A stretch of DNA of 54,225 bases from Bacteroides sp. (GCA_023663525.1 JAMPHF010000002.1:549793-604017), one strand, 5' to 3'. Shown: positions 1 to 8,993, counted from the first letter of the stretch. Notes: a model not told the origin generated them from the sequence alone. A program made the numbers and translations.

Positions 1-57
1 GAGCCACACTCCCTCAGAGCTAAGAGAAAATCCCTCAAAGATTGCGTCGCCCTCGGT

Positions 58-504
58 TTAACTTTTGTTATGAGACACACTCTTAATGGCTTTGGATAGA
101 AAATCTTCAAATGCGGCCTTCTCCATGAAGCCGACCGATGAGGATATTGTCCCGTCGGGCAGCAGAATGCTCACCTGCGGGATTGCCCGTGCGCCGAACT
201 GGCGTGCAATGTTGGGCGAATTGTCAACATCGACCGACATGAATATCGCCTTGCCCTTGTATTGTTTGGCCACGGCTTCGTAGATAGGCGCGAAGCGGCG
301 GCATGGACCGCACCACGTCGCGCTGAAGTCAATGACGACAGGGAGCTTCTTGTCGGGGGTGATGTTGGTGTTTCCGGTGTATTCGACGACTGCCTTGTCG
401 GCTTTTGCGGGAGTTGCATCGGTCTTGTTGTCGGCAGGAGTGGCAGCACATGCGGCTGTCGATATGCCTATGATCAGTGAGAGGATGATGTGTTTGAGAG
501 TCAT
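58..504 (-). CDS. Exported thioredoxin-like protein
   Basis: A 148-residue thioredoxin-fold protein. Residues 1-20 form a signal sequence ending in T-A-A-C, so it is either a lipoprotein or a signal peptidase I substrate. A short linker rich in Ala, Thr and Lys follows, then a thioredoxin domain with the redox motif W-C-G-P-C at residues 64-68 and the cis-proline motif A-I-P-Q near residue 107. It should be a periplasmic or membrane-anchored thiol-disulfide oxidoreductase; the partner cannot be told from sequence. The final residues are encoded by a short sequence (61-85) that recurs almost unchanged 41 kb away. It lies downstream of mdh on the same strand but a hairpin separates them, so it probably has its own transcript. 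Confidence 0.9.
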   Translation of the reverse strand: MTLKHIILSLIIGISTAACAATPADNKTDATPAKADKAVVEYTGNTNITPDKKLPVVIDFSATWCGPCRRFAPIYEAVAKQYKGKAIFMSVDVDNSPNIARQFGARAIPQVSILLPDGTISSSVGFMEKAAFEDFLSKAIKSVSHNKS

Positions 505-540
505 GATTGAAATTTTAATATAAAGGTTTCTTTAGTTTTT

Positions 541-600
541 AAAAAGCCCACATTTCCGTGGCTGTACCTATAGATATGGTATGCGGGAAATGTGGGTTTT
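541..600. terminator. Hairpin between mdh and the thioredoxin gene
   Basis: Inverted arms at 541-557 (AAAAAGCCCACATTTCC) and 585-600 (GGGAAATGTGGGTTTT), with A/T runs at both edges, fit an intrinsic terminator usable from the minus strand after mdh. Confidence 0.7.
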
Positions 601-630
601 GAATGTTTTTTCGTATTTTGAGCCCGCTGA

Positions 631-1566
631 TTAGAGAGCAGTAGCGAGGGCGGCGTTGGTCTTGTGGACAGCTTCTGCGCTCTTGTGGAAGAGTTCCTTT
701 TCTGCGTCGTTGAGGTCGAACTCGACAATCTTTTCGATTCCGTTCTTACCGATGATGCAGGGAACACCGATGCAGAGGTCTTTTTCGCCATACTCGCCGT
801 CGAGGAGTGCGGAGCAACTGATGAGCTTCTTCTCGTTGTGGAGGACAGCCTTGACCATCTGTGCTCCTGCCGCACCGGGAGCATACCATGCTGAGGTGCC
901 GAGGAGTTTTGTGAGAGTTGCACCGCCCACCATTGTGTCGGCTGCGATTTTGCTGAGCTGCTCGTCAGAGAGATAGTTTGTGGCGGGGACACCACGGTAG
1001 GCAGCATAGCGCACGAGAGGAATCATTGTGGTGTCACCGTGTCCACCGATCACGATACCCTCAACCTCAGTGGGGTTGGCGTTGAGACCAATCGAGAGGA
1101 AATATTTGAAGCGGGCACTGTCGAGTGCACCGCCCATGCCGATGATGCGGTTTTTGGGAAGACCGCTGACCTTGTGGATGAGGTAGGTCATGGTGTCCAT
1201 CGGGTTGGAGATGCAGATGATGACAGCGTCGGGTGAGTACTTGAGGAGCTGGTCGGTCACAGACTTCACGATACCTGCGTTAACACCGATGAGTTCCTCG
1301 CGGGTCATGCCCGGTTTGCGGGGTATGCCTGAGGTGATGACGACCACGTCGCTGCCTGCGGTCATCTCATAGTCGTTAGTGACACCTGTAAGACGAGTGT
1401 TGATGTTGAGGATATTGGCGGTCTGCATGATGTCCATGGCCTTTCCCTCTGACACGCCTTCCTTGATGTCAAGGAGGACAACCTCGTCGGCGATACCATA
1501 TTTCACAATCACATCAGCGCAAGTAGCGCCCACGTTTCCGGCGCCTACAACTGTAACCTTTGACAT
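631..1566 (-). CDS. mdh: Malate dehydrogenase
   Basis: A 311-residue NAD-dependent malate dehydrogenase of the LDH-like type, interconverting malate and oxaloacetate in the cytosol. The Rossmann glycine motif G-A-G-N-V-G is at residues 8-13. The substrate-specificity loop I-P-R-K-P-G-M-T-R carries the Arg that marks malate rather than lactate dehydrogenases. The catalytic His is in G-G-H-G-D-T-T-M, and the length is normal. The gene is flanked by its own promoter element and terminator, so it looks monocistronic. In anaerobic Bacteroidales it belongs to the reductive PEP-oxaloacetate-malate-fumarate branch, together with the pckA encoded 3.6 kb away. Confidence 0.97.
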   Translation of the reverse strand: MSKVTVVGAGNVGATCADVIVKYGIADEVVLLDIKEGVSEGKAMDIMQTANILNINTRLTGVTNDYEMTAGSDVVVITSGIPRKPGMTREELIGVNAGIVKSVTDQLLKYSPDAVIICISNPMDTMTYLIHKVSGLPKNRIIGMGGALDSARFKYFLSIGLNANPTEVEGIVIGGHGDTTMIPLVRYAAYRGVPATNYLSDEQLSKIAADTMVGGATLTKLLGTSAWYAPGAAGAQMVKAVLHNEKKLISCSALLDGEYGEKDLCIGVPCIIGKNGIEKIVEFDLNDAEKELFHKSAEAVHKTNAALATAL

Positions 1567-1673
1567 AATTAATTCGCTTTAAGTCGTTTTTTTATAGAAT
1601 TGAATGATAGTAATTTCCGATTCGCGTCGGCCGTCCCGTCAGCGAGCGTCCGCAGGATGGCAACGACACATTG

Positions 1674-1681
1674 CAAATTTA
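1674..1681 (-). promoter_or_regulatory. Probable mdh promoter -7 element
   Basis: The minus strand reads TAAATTTG, matching the Bacteroidota -7 consensus TAnnTTTG, about 105 bases upstream of the mdh start. No clear -33 TTTG is seen at the usual spacing. Confidence 0.45.
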
Positions 1682-1803
1682 GCGAAAAGTTTTCAACCGC
1701 CAGCTATAATTTAAAGAAAAATTTCGGTAATCTACGCTAAGTTCGATGATTCAGAGTAATGTCAGATATTAATGAAGTACTCGCGCGATGTTGATATAGC
1801 GAT

Positions 1804-3375
1804 CTATAAGGTTGCTATGTCTATGTCATCGAGTGCTTTTGTCGCGGTGTTGTAGTTGGCTCCTATCAGGAAGATTCTCTTGCCGCTCGATTCAAATTTC
1901 TTCCAGTATTCCTTGTCTTGAATCTGTGCCAGGGCTTCTGCGGCACTCTTATTCACCTTGAATTCAAAGACATAAACATAGTCTGATGTTGTTATCACCA
2001 TGTCGATGCGACCGTCCGACGTATGATCTTCCATCCGGGTGTAGAATCCCACCATCTTGAAGATGAGGTATATGGCATTCTGAAAGGTGTGCTCGTGCGA
2101 ATCTTCTTTGCCCAGATGGGGGACACCCCGGAGCATACTGTCAACACGCTTTATGAAACTGTCGGGGCGACCGTACTGAATATCCTCGACAAATTCAGCA
2201 ACATTGAATTCCGTGTCTCCGCCATTGTCTCCGAGATACAATGGCAGCAGAAAATCGATAAATCCCTGTTCCACTTCCGCATTCGGATAGCCCAACACAT
2301 ACTGGTCGAATGGTTCTATGTAGCCCTTTATGGTCAGATAGCCGGATTGATATAGTGTCGGAATCAGATCCTTTGACATAATACCCTCAGTGGCAAGTTT
2401 TGTGGCTTTTATCTTGCAACGCTCAATGTCGATCAGCGGTTTGCGGTATTTCTTTAAGAGTTTTACGACATAGGAGGGCGTGCCGGTTGCTATCCAGTAG
2501 TTATTGTAGTCGAGGGCTGCAAAGATATTTACAAGACTGAACGGATTGTAAATATCCTCCATTGTTTTTGAGAAATGATAACCATCGTAGCGCAGTTTCA
2601 ATTCTTGGCGCGTATGCTCGAAAGTCTTGCCATATCTTTCGGCCAGACATTCAATACCATGACTGAAGTAGCGGTCAAGTTCTTCGTTGTTGATGCCACA
2701 AATGCCGGAGAACATCGGTTCGAATGATATGTCGCGCAGATTGTTGAGGTCGGAGAAAATTGACACTTTACTGAAGCGTGACACTCCGGTCAGCATCGCG
2801 AATTTAATATAATTGTCCTGTGATTTGAGATTGCTGTAAAACGACTTCATGATTGCACGGAAGCGGTCGGATAACGGCTCGTCTTCGATGGCGGTGAGCA
2901 TCGGCTTGTCATATTCGTCGATAAGTATCACCACTTTTTTGTGGCTGTAATGATAGGCTGCTTTGATTACCTCGCCGAAACGCTGGCTCGGCATATCGGC
3001 AATGTTGGTAATCCCATATTTCTGTTCCCAGAGTGTCAGGATGAAATCCAAATACCGGTTGAGTGATTCCTCGTTGACAAAATCACCGGAATTGAGGTCA
3101 AGGTGCAGTATCTCGTGGCAGTCCCACTCCTCTGTGAGTGAATCGAGTGCAAGTCCGGAGAATAGGTCGCGACGACCCTGATAGTAGGCTTCGATGGTGG
3201 ATAAGAGCAGGCTTTTGCCGAAGCGGCGAGGCCGCGACAGGAAATAATAGCCGCCGTTACGGACCAGTGAATATACAAACCTGGTTTTGTCGACATAGTT
3301 GTAGCCCTCCTCTATCATTTTAGGAAAGGACTGTATACCGACGGGGTATTTGATATTTGCGCAATCAATCATCAT
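1804..3375 (-). CDS. AAA-ATPase / PD-(D/E)XK nuclease family protein
   Basis: A 523-residue member of the large Bacteroidota family combining an AAA-ATPase-like domain with a C-terminal PD-(D/E)XK domain (AAA-ATPase_like plus PDDEXK_9). The N-terminus Y-P-V-G-I-Q-S-F precedes the Walker A-like R-R-F-G-K-S-L-L-L; Walker B is I-L-I-D-E-Y-D. Near the C-terminus G-R-I-D-M-V followed by V-F-E-F-K-V is the nuclease-like D...E-x-K signature. The role is unknown; these genes occur in many copies and are associated with mobile or selfish behaviour. I place the start at the Met-Met pair at 3375, because the open frame further upstream is low-complexity and overlaps the neighbouring gene. A TATATTTG element lies only 5 bases upstream of this ATG. 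Confidence 0.88.
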   Translation of the reverse strand: MMIDCANIKYPVGIQSFPKMIEEGYNYVDKTRFVYSLVRNGGYYFLSRPRRFGKSLLLSTIEAYYQGRRDLFSGLALDSLTEEWDCHEILHLDLNSGDFVNEESLNRYLDFILTLWEQKYGITNIADMPSQRFGEVIKAAYHYSHKKVVILIDEYDKPMLTAIEDEPLSDRFRAIMKSFYSNLKSQDNYIKFAMLTGVSRFSKVSIFSDLNNLRDISFEPMFSGICGINNEELDRYFSHGIECLAERYGKTFEHTRQELKLRYDGYHFSKTMEDIYNPFSLVNIFAALDYNNYWIATGTPSYVVKLLKKYRKPLIDIERCKIKATKLATEGIMSKDLIPTLYQSGYLTIKGYIEPFDQYVLGYPNAEVEQGFIDFLLPLYLGDNGGDTEFNVAEFVEDIQYGRPDSFIKRVDSMLRGVPHLGKEDSHEHTFQNAIYLIFKMVGFYTRMEDHTSDGRIDMVITTSDYVYVFEFKVNKSAAEALAQIQDKEYWKKFESSGKRIFLIGANYNTATKALDDIDIATL

Positions 3376-3379
3376 GCTG

Positions 3380-3387
3380 CAAATATA
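3380..3387 (-). promoter_or_regulatory. -7 element abutting the AAA/PD-(D/E)XK start codon
   Basis: The minus strand reads TATATTTG followed by CAGC and the ATG pair. If used, transcription would begin at or next to the start codon, giving a leaderless mRNA. No good -33 TTTG is visible. Confidence 0.35.
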
Positions 3388-3451
3388 CGAAAATTTTGAG
3401 ATTTTTGTTGTTGGGACACTCCAAGAGTTCTGAGAGTTCTGACCTTGGTGT

Positions 3452-4792
3452 TCATTTCCCTTGGATATGTTCGAGGGTGCGGTCGAGGGCGCGGTCGGCG
3501 GGGACTTGGATGTGGGGGATTGTGCCATGGATGGGGTCACCGTCCTTTGAGCCGTAATGGTAGAATATCTTCCAGGGGGCGATGAGGGTGAATTTGCTGT
3601 GTGGCAGTTGACAGGTTACGACATCTCCGACAGCAATGTTGACTCCCCCGGTTTCCTCACCGATTATAGTGCCACCGGGGACGAATTTCCAGTATTCCCA
3701 TGCAAAATTGGCGGCTGAGGAGTAGGTGGCGGTGCTTGTCAGGAGATATGTTTTGCCATTGAAGCGGTAGGCGGGATCGTAAGGCAGGTGCATGTCATAT
3801 TCGTTCATGTCGGTGCGATCCACGATTCGGTCGCCACTGAATCGACTCCGTGTTGCGCGGGCTTGGGTATAGGAGAATTTTGCTTTCATGCCCCCGAAGC
3901 CATTGAACGGGCGGTCAGTGATGTAGCGGCAGATTTCATCGCCCGTGTCGGAGTTGCCTCCGGGATTATTGCGGATGTCAATGATGAGATGGCGGACGTT
4001 AAGGCGGTTTGCAGCAGCAAACATCTTGCGGGCGAAGATTCTGAATCCTTCCATCTGGCAACTGTTGAATGTGAACAGCATCACGGAGTCGTTGAGGAGT
4101 TCGTAGGTGTAGGGTTCTTTGCTTGCCGTGGTCGGTCGCTTGGGCATTTTTTTGAAAGGAATAGCCTTGAATTTGTGTGTCAGTTTCTTGCCGTCAGGGT
4201 CAAGATATTCAACAGTGTAAACCGAGTCATTCGGTGTCTCAAGTGAGAGGCAGAAACCGAAACCGCCGGTGCTCAGATTGAGGCACCGGTAGGCGTCTGT
4301 CTCACCGGAAAAGTGGTGCTGATATCTGTCAACCAGCTCATTCACATTGCGGCCATTTATCTTCAGCAGCTTGCTGCCACGGCGGAGGGCCACGCCGTCT
4401 ATTTCGATATCCTCATCAATGATTGCCTCGTGGCTGCCGGAGGCAATTTTGGTGATCATTGAGAGAGGAAATCCCGTCATTCCATTCCATATAAAGTTAG
4501 GGCTGCGCATGCTGAGATGTCCCTGACGGAACATGCCGGTAAGGAAAGACAAGTTGAGGTAGTGGCGGAAAATCGAGACACTGTCATCCGTGAGACTCGC
4601 CTTTGTGTCGCTGACGGCCTTATGGAAAGTTTCTTTAGGAAGGGTCATGTAGGGGTTGACCTCGACATCTTCAATGATGCGGACGAGCGAGTCAATGTCT
4701 TCGATGGCCTGCTGACGGGAAAACTTGGCCTCTGCAAAAAGGTTGACGGCTACACCGGCGATAAGGAGAAGTGTGGTAATGATTTTTTTCAT
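3452..4792 (-). CDS. S41 family peptidase
   Basis: A 446-residue exported protein. The start at 4792 gives a clean signal peptide (M-K-K-I-I-T-T-L-L-L-I-A-G-V-A), so the longer frame to 4912 is rejected. The C-terminal half has tail-specific protease features: L-I-I-D-I-R-N-N-P-G-G-N, the catalytic Ser region T-S-T-A-T-Y-S-S-A, and G-E-E-T-G-G. A PDZ-like segment (G-S-K-L-L-K-I-N-G-R) lies in the middle. It is probably a periplasmic serine peptidase of unknown substrate. The Lys usually found in the S41 dyad is not obvious around G-E-E-T-G-G, so catalysis is likely but not certain. Confidence 0.88.
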   Translation of the reverse strand: MKKIITTLLLIAGVAVNLFAEAKFSRQQAIEDIDSLVRIIEDVEVNPYMTLPKETFHKAVSDTKASLTDDSVSIFRHYLNLSFLTGMFRQGHLSMRSPNFIWNGMTGFPLSMITKIASGSHEAIIDEDIEIDGVALRRGSKLLKINGRNVNELVDRYQHHFSGETDAYRCLNLSTGGFGFCLSLETPNDSVYTVEYLDPDGKKLTHKFKAIPFKKMPKRPTTASKEPYTYELLNDSVMLFTFNSCQMEGFRIFARKMFAAANRLNVRHLIIDIRNNPGGNSDTGDEICRYITDRPFNGFGGMKAKFSYTQARATRSRFSGDRIVDRTDMNEYDMHLPYDPAYRFNGKTYLLTSTATYSSAANFAWEYWKFVPGGTIIGEETGGVNIAVGDVVTCQLPHSKFTLIAPWKIFYHYGSKDGDPIHGTIPHIQVPADRALDRTLEHIQGK

Positions 4793-4819
4793 GCGGAATA
4801 TGATGGTTGGGAGATAAGT

Positions 4820-4862
4820 AATCGGGATGATGCTATATATAAGACGTGAAAACATCCCGATT
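4820..4862. terminator. Hairpin between the small membrane protein and S41 genes
   Basis: Perfect 10-base arms AATCGGGATG (4820-4829) and CATCCCGATT (4853-4862). It lies just after the stop of the 4878-5048 gene on the minus strand, so it is a terminator or attenuator; there is no strong T-run. Confidence 0.5.
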
Positions 4863-4877
4863 GTTACATTCCGCCTA

Positions 4878-5048
4878 TCATTTTTCTTTGCTCCGTGGAG
4901 CGGAGGTGACATACAGCCCTATGAAGCAGACAAACGCAAGGGTCATGAGTATCAGGGTCTCTACGTTGGCCATCTTCAGGGCAAAGAGGATGAGTGTCAG
5001 TATGTAGATGACACATTCGAGCAACAGGAAGGTTGTGCGTGCTGTCAT
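4878..5048 (-). CDS. Small two-helix membrane protein
   Basis: I translated this 56-residue frame directly. It begins M-T-A-R-T-T-F-L-L-L-E and has two hydrophobic segments, about residues 7-24 and 31-48, joined by a short K-M-A-N-V-E-T turn, and ends with a basic tail (P-R-S-K-E-K). Two clean predicted helices, a hairpin just after the stop and a frame better than the overlapping 92-codon frame argue that it is real. I do not recognise the family. It sits between pckA and the S41 protease gene, all on the minus strand. Confidence 0.65.
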   Translation of the reverse strand: MTARTTFLLLECVIYILTLILFALKMANVETLILMTLAFVCFIGLYVTSAPRSKEK

Positions 5049-5089
5049 TGTCGGATTGTTTTTTAGAAGCGTGTGGTATATGTAATGAA

Positions 5090-5130
5090 GCAGGGCGCAC
5101 GGCCCGGTCTATGTCGGGTGTGCGCCCTGC
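5090..5130. terminator. Probable pckA terminator
   Basis: Eleven-base perfect arms, GCAGGGCGCAC (5090-5100) and GTGCGCCCTGC (5120-5130), with an inner GC-rich stem, 34 bases beyond the pckA stop. No clear U-tract follows on the minus strand, so it might instead be a processing or attenuation hairpin. Confidence 0.6.
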
Positions 5131-5163
5131 GGTAAATTTCAATATGCTCTTATCCGGAGCAGA

Positions 5164-6771
5164 TTATGCTTTTTCGGGGTGAGGACCGGCAACCACGAGA
5201 GCCTTGCCTGCTTCATGTCCCTCGAACTTCTTGAAGTTGTTGATGAACATTTCAGCGAGCTTGTCGGCCTTGGTGTACCATTCCTTAGCGTCAGCATAAG
5301 TGTCGCGGGGATCGAGGATCTTGGGATCTACGCCCGGAAGCTCGGTCGGGATGGTGAAGTCGAAGATGGGGAGCTGCTTGGTGGGAGCCTTGAGGATAGA
5401 ACCGTCGAGGATTGCGTCGATGATGCCACGGGTGTCGCGGATAGAGATACGCTTGCCTGTGCCGTTCCAGCCGGTGTTGACGAGATAAGCCTTTGCACCG
5501 CTCTGCTCCATGCGTTTAACGAGCTCCTCAGCATACTTGGTGGGGTGGAGCGAGAGGAATGCTGCACCGAAACATGCAGAGAATGTGGGGGTCGGTTCAG
5601 TGATGCCGCGCTCTGTTCCTGCGAGCTTGCTGGTGAAGCCTGAGAGGAAGTAGTACTTGGTCTGCTCGGGGGTCAGGATTGACACGGGAGGAAGCACACC
5701 GAATGCGTCGGCTGAAAGGAAGATGACGTTCTTCGCAGCCGGACCCTTGGAGGGAACCTGGATGTTCTTGATGTGGTTGATGGGGTAGCTTACGCGGGTG
5801 TTCTCAGTCACTGACTTGTCAGCGAAGTCGATTTCGCCCTCGCAGTTTACGGTGACATTCTCAAGGAGAGCGTCGCGGGTGATGGCATTGTAGATGTCAG
5901 GCTCGCTGTCCTTGTCGAGATTGATGACCTTTGCGTAGCAGCCGCCTTCGTAGTTGAACACGCCGTTGTCGTCCCAGCCGTGCTCGTCGTCGCCGATGAG
6001 AAGACGCTTCGGGTCGGTCGAAAGGGTGGTCTTGCCTGTGCCGGAGAGGCCGAAGAAGATGGCTGTGTTCTCGCCCTGCTTGTCAGTGTTGGCCGAGCAG
6101 TGCATTGATGCGATGCCACGGAGGGGGTTGTAGTAGTTCATGATTGAGAACATGCCCTTCTTCATCTCACCGCCATACCAGGTGTTGATGATGAGCTGCA
6201 TACGGTGCTTGAGGCTGAAGGCAACGCAAGTCTCTGAGTTGATGCCGAGTTCCTTCCAGTTCTCAACTTTTGCCTTAGAAGCGTTGAGCACAACGAAGTC
6301 GGGCTTGAAGTCCTTGAGCTCCTCGGCAGTCGGGCGCACGAACATGTTGGTGACGAAGTGAGCCTGCCAAGCCACTTCCATCACGAAGCGGACAGCGAGA
6401 CGGGTGTCGGGGTTGGTGCCGCAGAATGCGTCAACCACGTAGAGAGTCTTGTCGGAAAGCTCCTTGTCGGCAATGGCCTTGAGGGCATCCCAAGTCTTCT
6501 CGGAGATAGGCTTGTTGTCGTTCTTATATTCGTCGGTTGTCCACCAGATGGTGTCCTTTGAGATTTCGTCTTCAACAAAGAATTTGTCTTTAGGTGAGCG
6601 ACCTGTGTAGACGCCTGTCATGACGTTGACAGCGTCGAGGTTGCTGAGCTGAGCGCGTTCATATCCTTCGAGGTTGCGGTTCATTTCATCATAGAACAGC
6701 TCCTCGTAGGAGGGATTGTGGATCACCTTGGCTCCGGTGATGCCGTACTGGGATAAATCAATTGTACTCAT
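5164..6771 (-). CDS. pckA: Phosphoenolpyruvate carboxykinase (ATP)
   Basis: A 535-residue ATP-type PEP carboxykinase. The P-loop [10 protein letters not shown] and the kinase-2 region G-D-D-E-H-G-W are both present, with the C-terminal adenine-binding region N-G-T-G-K-R-I-S-I. It interconverts oxaloacetate and PEP. In Bacteroidales it usually runs in the CO2-fixing direction, feeding the malate dehydrogenase and fumarate branch. The gene is preceded by a TAACTTTG promoter element with a leader of about 140 bases and followed by a strong hairpin. Confidence 0.97.
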   Translation of the reverse strand: MSTIDLSQYGITGAKVIHNPSYEELFYDEMNRNLEGYERAQLSNLDAVNVMTGVYTGRSPKDKFFVEDEISKDTIWWTTDEYKNDNKPISEKTWDALKAIADKELSDKTLYVVDAFCGTNPDTRLAVRFVMEVAWQAHFVTNMFVRPTAEELKDFKPDFVVLNASKAKVENWKELGINSETCVAFSLKHRMQLIINTWYGGEMKKGMFSIMNYYNPLRGIASMHCSANTDKQGENTAIFFGLSGTGKTTLSTDPKRLLIGDDEHGWDDNGVFNYEGGCYAKVINLDKDSEPDIYNAITRDALLENVTVNCEGEIDFADKSVTENTRVSYPINHIKNIQVPSKGPAAKNVIFLSADAFGVLPPVSILTPEQTKYYFLSGFTSKLAGTERGITEPTPTFSACFGAAFLSLHPTKYAEELVKRMEQSGAKAYLVNTGWNGTGKRISIRDTRGIIDAILDGSILKAPTKQLPIFDFTIPTELPGVDPKILDPRDTYADAKEWYTKADKLAEMFINNFKKFEGHEAGKALVVAGPHPEKA

Positions 6772-6920
6772 TGTGATTAAAGAGTTTGAATGATATTGAT
6801 AATTTTTTTGATGATTCTCCTAAAAATCTTTTAAACCTTTGCTTACTGTATGAAAGACTGTATATAGAATGTATAAGCTTTATAGAGCGGACAAAGGAAC
6901 ATCTTCTTCTTATCCGACTG

Positions 6921-6928
6921 CAAAGTTA
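6921..6928 (-). promoter_or_regulatory. Probable pckA promoter -7 element
   Basis: The minus strand reads TAACTTTG followed by C, matching TAnnTTTG, and would give a leader of about 140 bases. The -33 region is not convincing. Confidence 0.5.
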
Positions 6929-7060
6929 CTTACTTTTTTCGGTATTGGGATGCAGGATTAAAGAAAATTTTCTCTATTAATAATTTTTAAATAAAACTGT
7001 CAAAATGGGTGGTTGCGGCTTTCACGTAGTCATCCAAAGCCAGTAACAAGCGTGGGTGCG

Positions 7061-7100
7061 GGATGGTTCACCATCCGGGACGGCGGGAAGCCGTTTTAAC
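7061..7100 (+). terminator. Double hairpin followed by T-rich tract
   Basis: GGATGG-TTCA-CCATCC (7061-7076) is followed by ACGGC-GGGAA-GCCGT (7080-7094) and then TTTTAACTATTTTT. It looks like an intrinsic terminator on the plus strand, but I see no plus-strand gene feeding into it. It may end a small RNA, or insulate the promoter that follows at 7141. Confidence 0.45.
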
Positions 7101-7140
7101 TATTTTTAAGTATCTTCATGACTATTTTTCACTTTAAACT

Positions 7141-7172
7141 TTTGATTCGGACCGAAAAGCTCCTTACCTTTG
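7141..7172 (+). promoter_or_regulatory. Strong Bacteroidota-type promoter
   Basis: TTTG (7141-7144), a 20-base spacer and TACCTTTG (7165-7172), an excellent match to the housekeeping consensus. The transcription start should be near 7179. No good coding frame follows for over 400 bases, pointing to a non-coding RNA. Confidence 0.8.
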
Positions 7173-7178
7173 CCCCGC

Positions 7179-7388
7179 GAACCTTACCCTCATTCCGGCA
7201 TGATCCCGGGTGGATTGGAATGCCGTGCGGGTTAGTCGATGTTCCCTCAGTCTGGAAACCGCCAATATCTTCAGTCCGGGGAGCAAGGAAAAGAATTAGT
7301 TTATATGCTCGAAATAGGGGCTGCACTCATCTTGATACTTGTTCCGTGGACAAAAGGCGCTTGGCGGTGCCTCAGACTGGCAACATAG
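7179..7388 (+). ncRNA. Structured RNA, long interrupted hairpin (6S-like?)
   Basis: Downstream of the promoter at 7141, complementary blocks nest in order: CGATGTT (7237) with AACATAG (7382), CAGTCTG (7248) with CAGACTG (7373), CCGCCA (7259) with TGGCGG (7362), and GTCCGGGGAGCAAG (7274) with CTTGTTCCGTGGAC (7338). This makes one long rod with internal loops, including a roughly symmetrical 10/10 loop between the third and fourth stems. A single interrupted rod of about 150-200 nt transcribed alone resembles 6S RNA, but I cannot confirm the family. I saw no RNase P, tmRNA or SRP signature. The 3' end is not determined; the transcript could also run on as a 425-base leader of the HTH gene at 7606. 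Confidence 0.55.
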
Positions 7389-7605
7389 TGCGAAGTAAGG
7401 AGTTCAGCCCTATTTTCATCCGTTGAGGCGGGTCTCCCTCATGTCCTTCGGGGTTACTCTGTTTGGCCCTTTCTACCGGTGCCGCTGTCACACAATACAG
7501 TAACTACCTTCTTTACACGTGCATCGTTAATTTGCAGTCTGCACAGGCGGCATAGTTATTAATCAAGAACAGATCTAACATCTACACACATCTTTCATAA
7601 ACGAT

Positions 7606-7818
7606 ATGACGACTATATTCATAGGAAAACTCATTCAGGACGAGCTTAAAGCGCAGCAAAAGTCTGTGGTGTGGCTTTCCAGGGAGCTTGGGTGTAACCG
7701 CACCAATGTCTATAAGATTTTCAACCGCCACAGTATCGACTCGGAGCTGCTGCTCCGCATCTCGCGTGTGTTGAATCGGAATTTTTTTGAATCATACGTG
7801 AGCCGTCTCCCCCGCTGA
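7606..7818 (+). CDS. Small helix-turn-helix protein
   Basis: A 70-residue protein, nearly all of it a Cro/XRE-like helix-turn-helix: K-S-V-V-W-L-S-R-E-L-G-C-N-R-T-N-V-Y-K-I-F is the HTH core, followed by a dimer helix region with R-V-L-N-R-N-F-F. Presumably a small DNA-binding regulator. It is convergent with rlmN (20 bases apart) and lies downstream of the structured RNA, possibly on the same transcript. Confidence 0.8.
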   Translation: MTTIFIGKLIQDELKAQQKSVVWLSRELGCNRTNVYKIFNRHSIDSELLLRISRVLNRNFFESYVSRLPR

Positions 7819-7837
7819 GCCGTCAATCTCCGCAGTG

Positions 7838-8932
7838 TCATCGGCGGCTGCCGTCAGTGGATTTGCCTGAAGCCGCCTCGCCGCTGAGCATCCCACATGC
7901 CGCCTCGATGTCCTCGCCTCTCGAAGCCCGGATGGTCGCCGTGATCCCGAGTTCGTTGAGCCGGTCGCGGAAGCGTTCCATTGTCTCGTCGGAAGCAGTC
8001 GTGTGGGCGAATCCCGGGATGGCGTGGAATCTTATGAGATTCACCCTGCAGTCGAGTCCGTGGAGGAGGCGTGCGAGCGCGTCGGCATGGCGCAGATCAT
8101 CATTGACCCCGTCCCACATGATGTATTCGGCAGAGAGTCTGCGTTGATGCGCGAAGTCATATCCCCTGAGTTCATCCATCACTCCGGCCACCGGGAAAGC
8201 CTTCTCGACAGGCATAAGCGACTCGCGCTCTCTCGCGTAGGGGGAGTGGACACTGATGGCCACGTGGACCTTCGTCTCGTTGAGCAGCCGGCGGAGCGAG
8301 TCGAGCTTGCCGATGCTTGACACCGTGATGCGCTTCGGGCTCCATGCGAGTCCCCACGGAGCAGTCAGCACCTCAATGGCCTTGAGGACCTCGTCGATAT
8401 TGTCCATCGGCTCACCCATGCCCATGAACACAATGTTGGTGAGCTTTTCGCTCTCGGGGATTGCGAAAATCTGGTTGATGATTCCGGCTGCCGTCAGATT
8501 GCCGTGGAAACCTTGCCGCCCCGTCATGCAGAATGTGCAGCCCATCCGGCAGCCTGCCTGGGAGGATACGCAGAGAGTGGCGCGGTCATGGTCAGGGATA
8601 TAGACAGCCTCAACATCGCGACCGCCGCTTCCGCCCATAATGAAATCGAAGTCTTCGCCACGGGTGGCAAAGAGATATTTGACCGTCCCGTCCTTTGACC
8701 GCGAAGCCTTCACCGGCGGCTGCACACCGATGCAGTAGTTCTCGTTGAGCCATTCGCGGGCCGGCTTGGGCAGCTCGGTCATTTCATCGATGCTGCGCGC
8801 ACGGTTCACATACAGCCGTCTCGCCATCTGCTTTGCCGCAAATTTGCGCAGACCGGCCTCGGCGGCCACATTTTCAAGTTCATTGAGAGTCATGCCCAGC
8901 AACGGGCGACGCAGTGTAGGGTGGGATTTCAT
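7838..8932 (-). CDS. rlmN: 23S rRNA (adenine-2503-C2)-methyltransferase
   Basis: A 364-residue radical SAM methyltransferase that methylates C2 of A2503 in 23S rRNA and of A37 in some tRNAs. The cluster motif C-R-M-G-C-T-F-C is present, followed by M-T-G-R-Q-G-F-H-G-N-L. The C-terminal catalytic Cys lies in E-A-A-C-G-M-L, and G-M-G-E-P-M-D-N is the conserved SAM-site motif. I chose the Met at 8932 (M-K-S-H-P-T-L-R-R-P-L-L-G); the frame extends 18 codons further upstream without homology-like sequence. The gene is divergent from tRNA-Ala. Confidence 0.95.
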   Translation of the reverse strand: MKSHPTLRRPLLGMTLNELENVAAEAGLRKFAAKQMARRLYVNRARSIDEMTELPKPAREWLNENYCIGVQPPVKASRSKDGTVKYLFATRGEDFDFIMGGSGGRDVEAVYIPDHDRATLCVSSQAGCRMGCTFCMTGRQGFHGNLTAAGIINQIFAIPESEKLTNIVFMGMGEPMDNIDEVLKAIEVLTAPWGLAWSPKRITVSSIGKLDSLRRLLNETKVHVAISVHSPYARERESLMPVEKAFPVAGVMDELRGYDFAHQRRLSAEYIMWDGVNDDLRHADALARLLHGLDCRVNLIRFHAIPGFAHTTASDETMERFRDRLNELGITATIRASRGEDIEAACGMLSGEAASGKSTDGSRR

Positions 8933-8993
8933 GATCGACAAGTTCAAAAGCTGAAAAATCAGACGCAAAATTACGAAAAAATCCAACCATACA

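Noticed and set aside
6786..6980. 64-codon frame upstream of pckA
   Set aside because: Overlaps the pckA promoter and leader in opposite orientation; no support.
7118..7426. 102-codon frame over the structured RNA near 7.2 kb
   Set aside because: Starts upstream of the predicted transcription start and crosses the nested helices; no protein-like features.
7179..7600. RNase P RNA, tmRNA or SRP RNA
   Set aside because: Searched by eye for the conserved GAGGAAAGTCC, tag-peptide and GGAAG-AGCAG signatures; none found.
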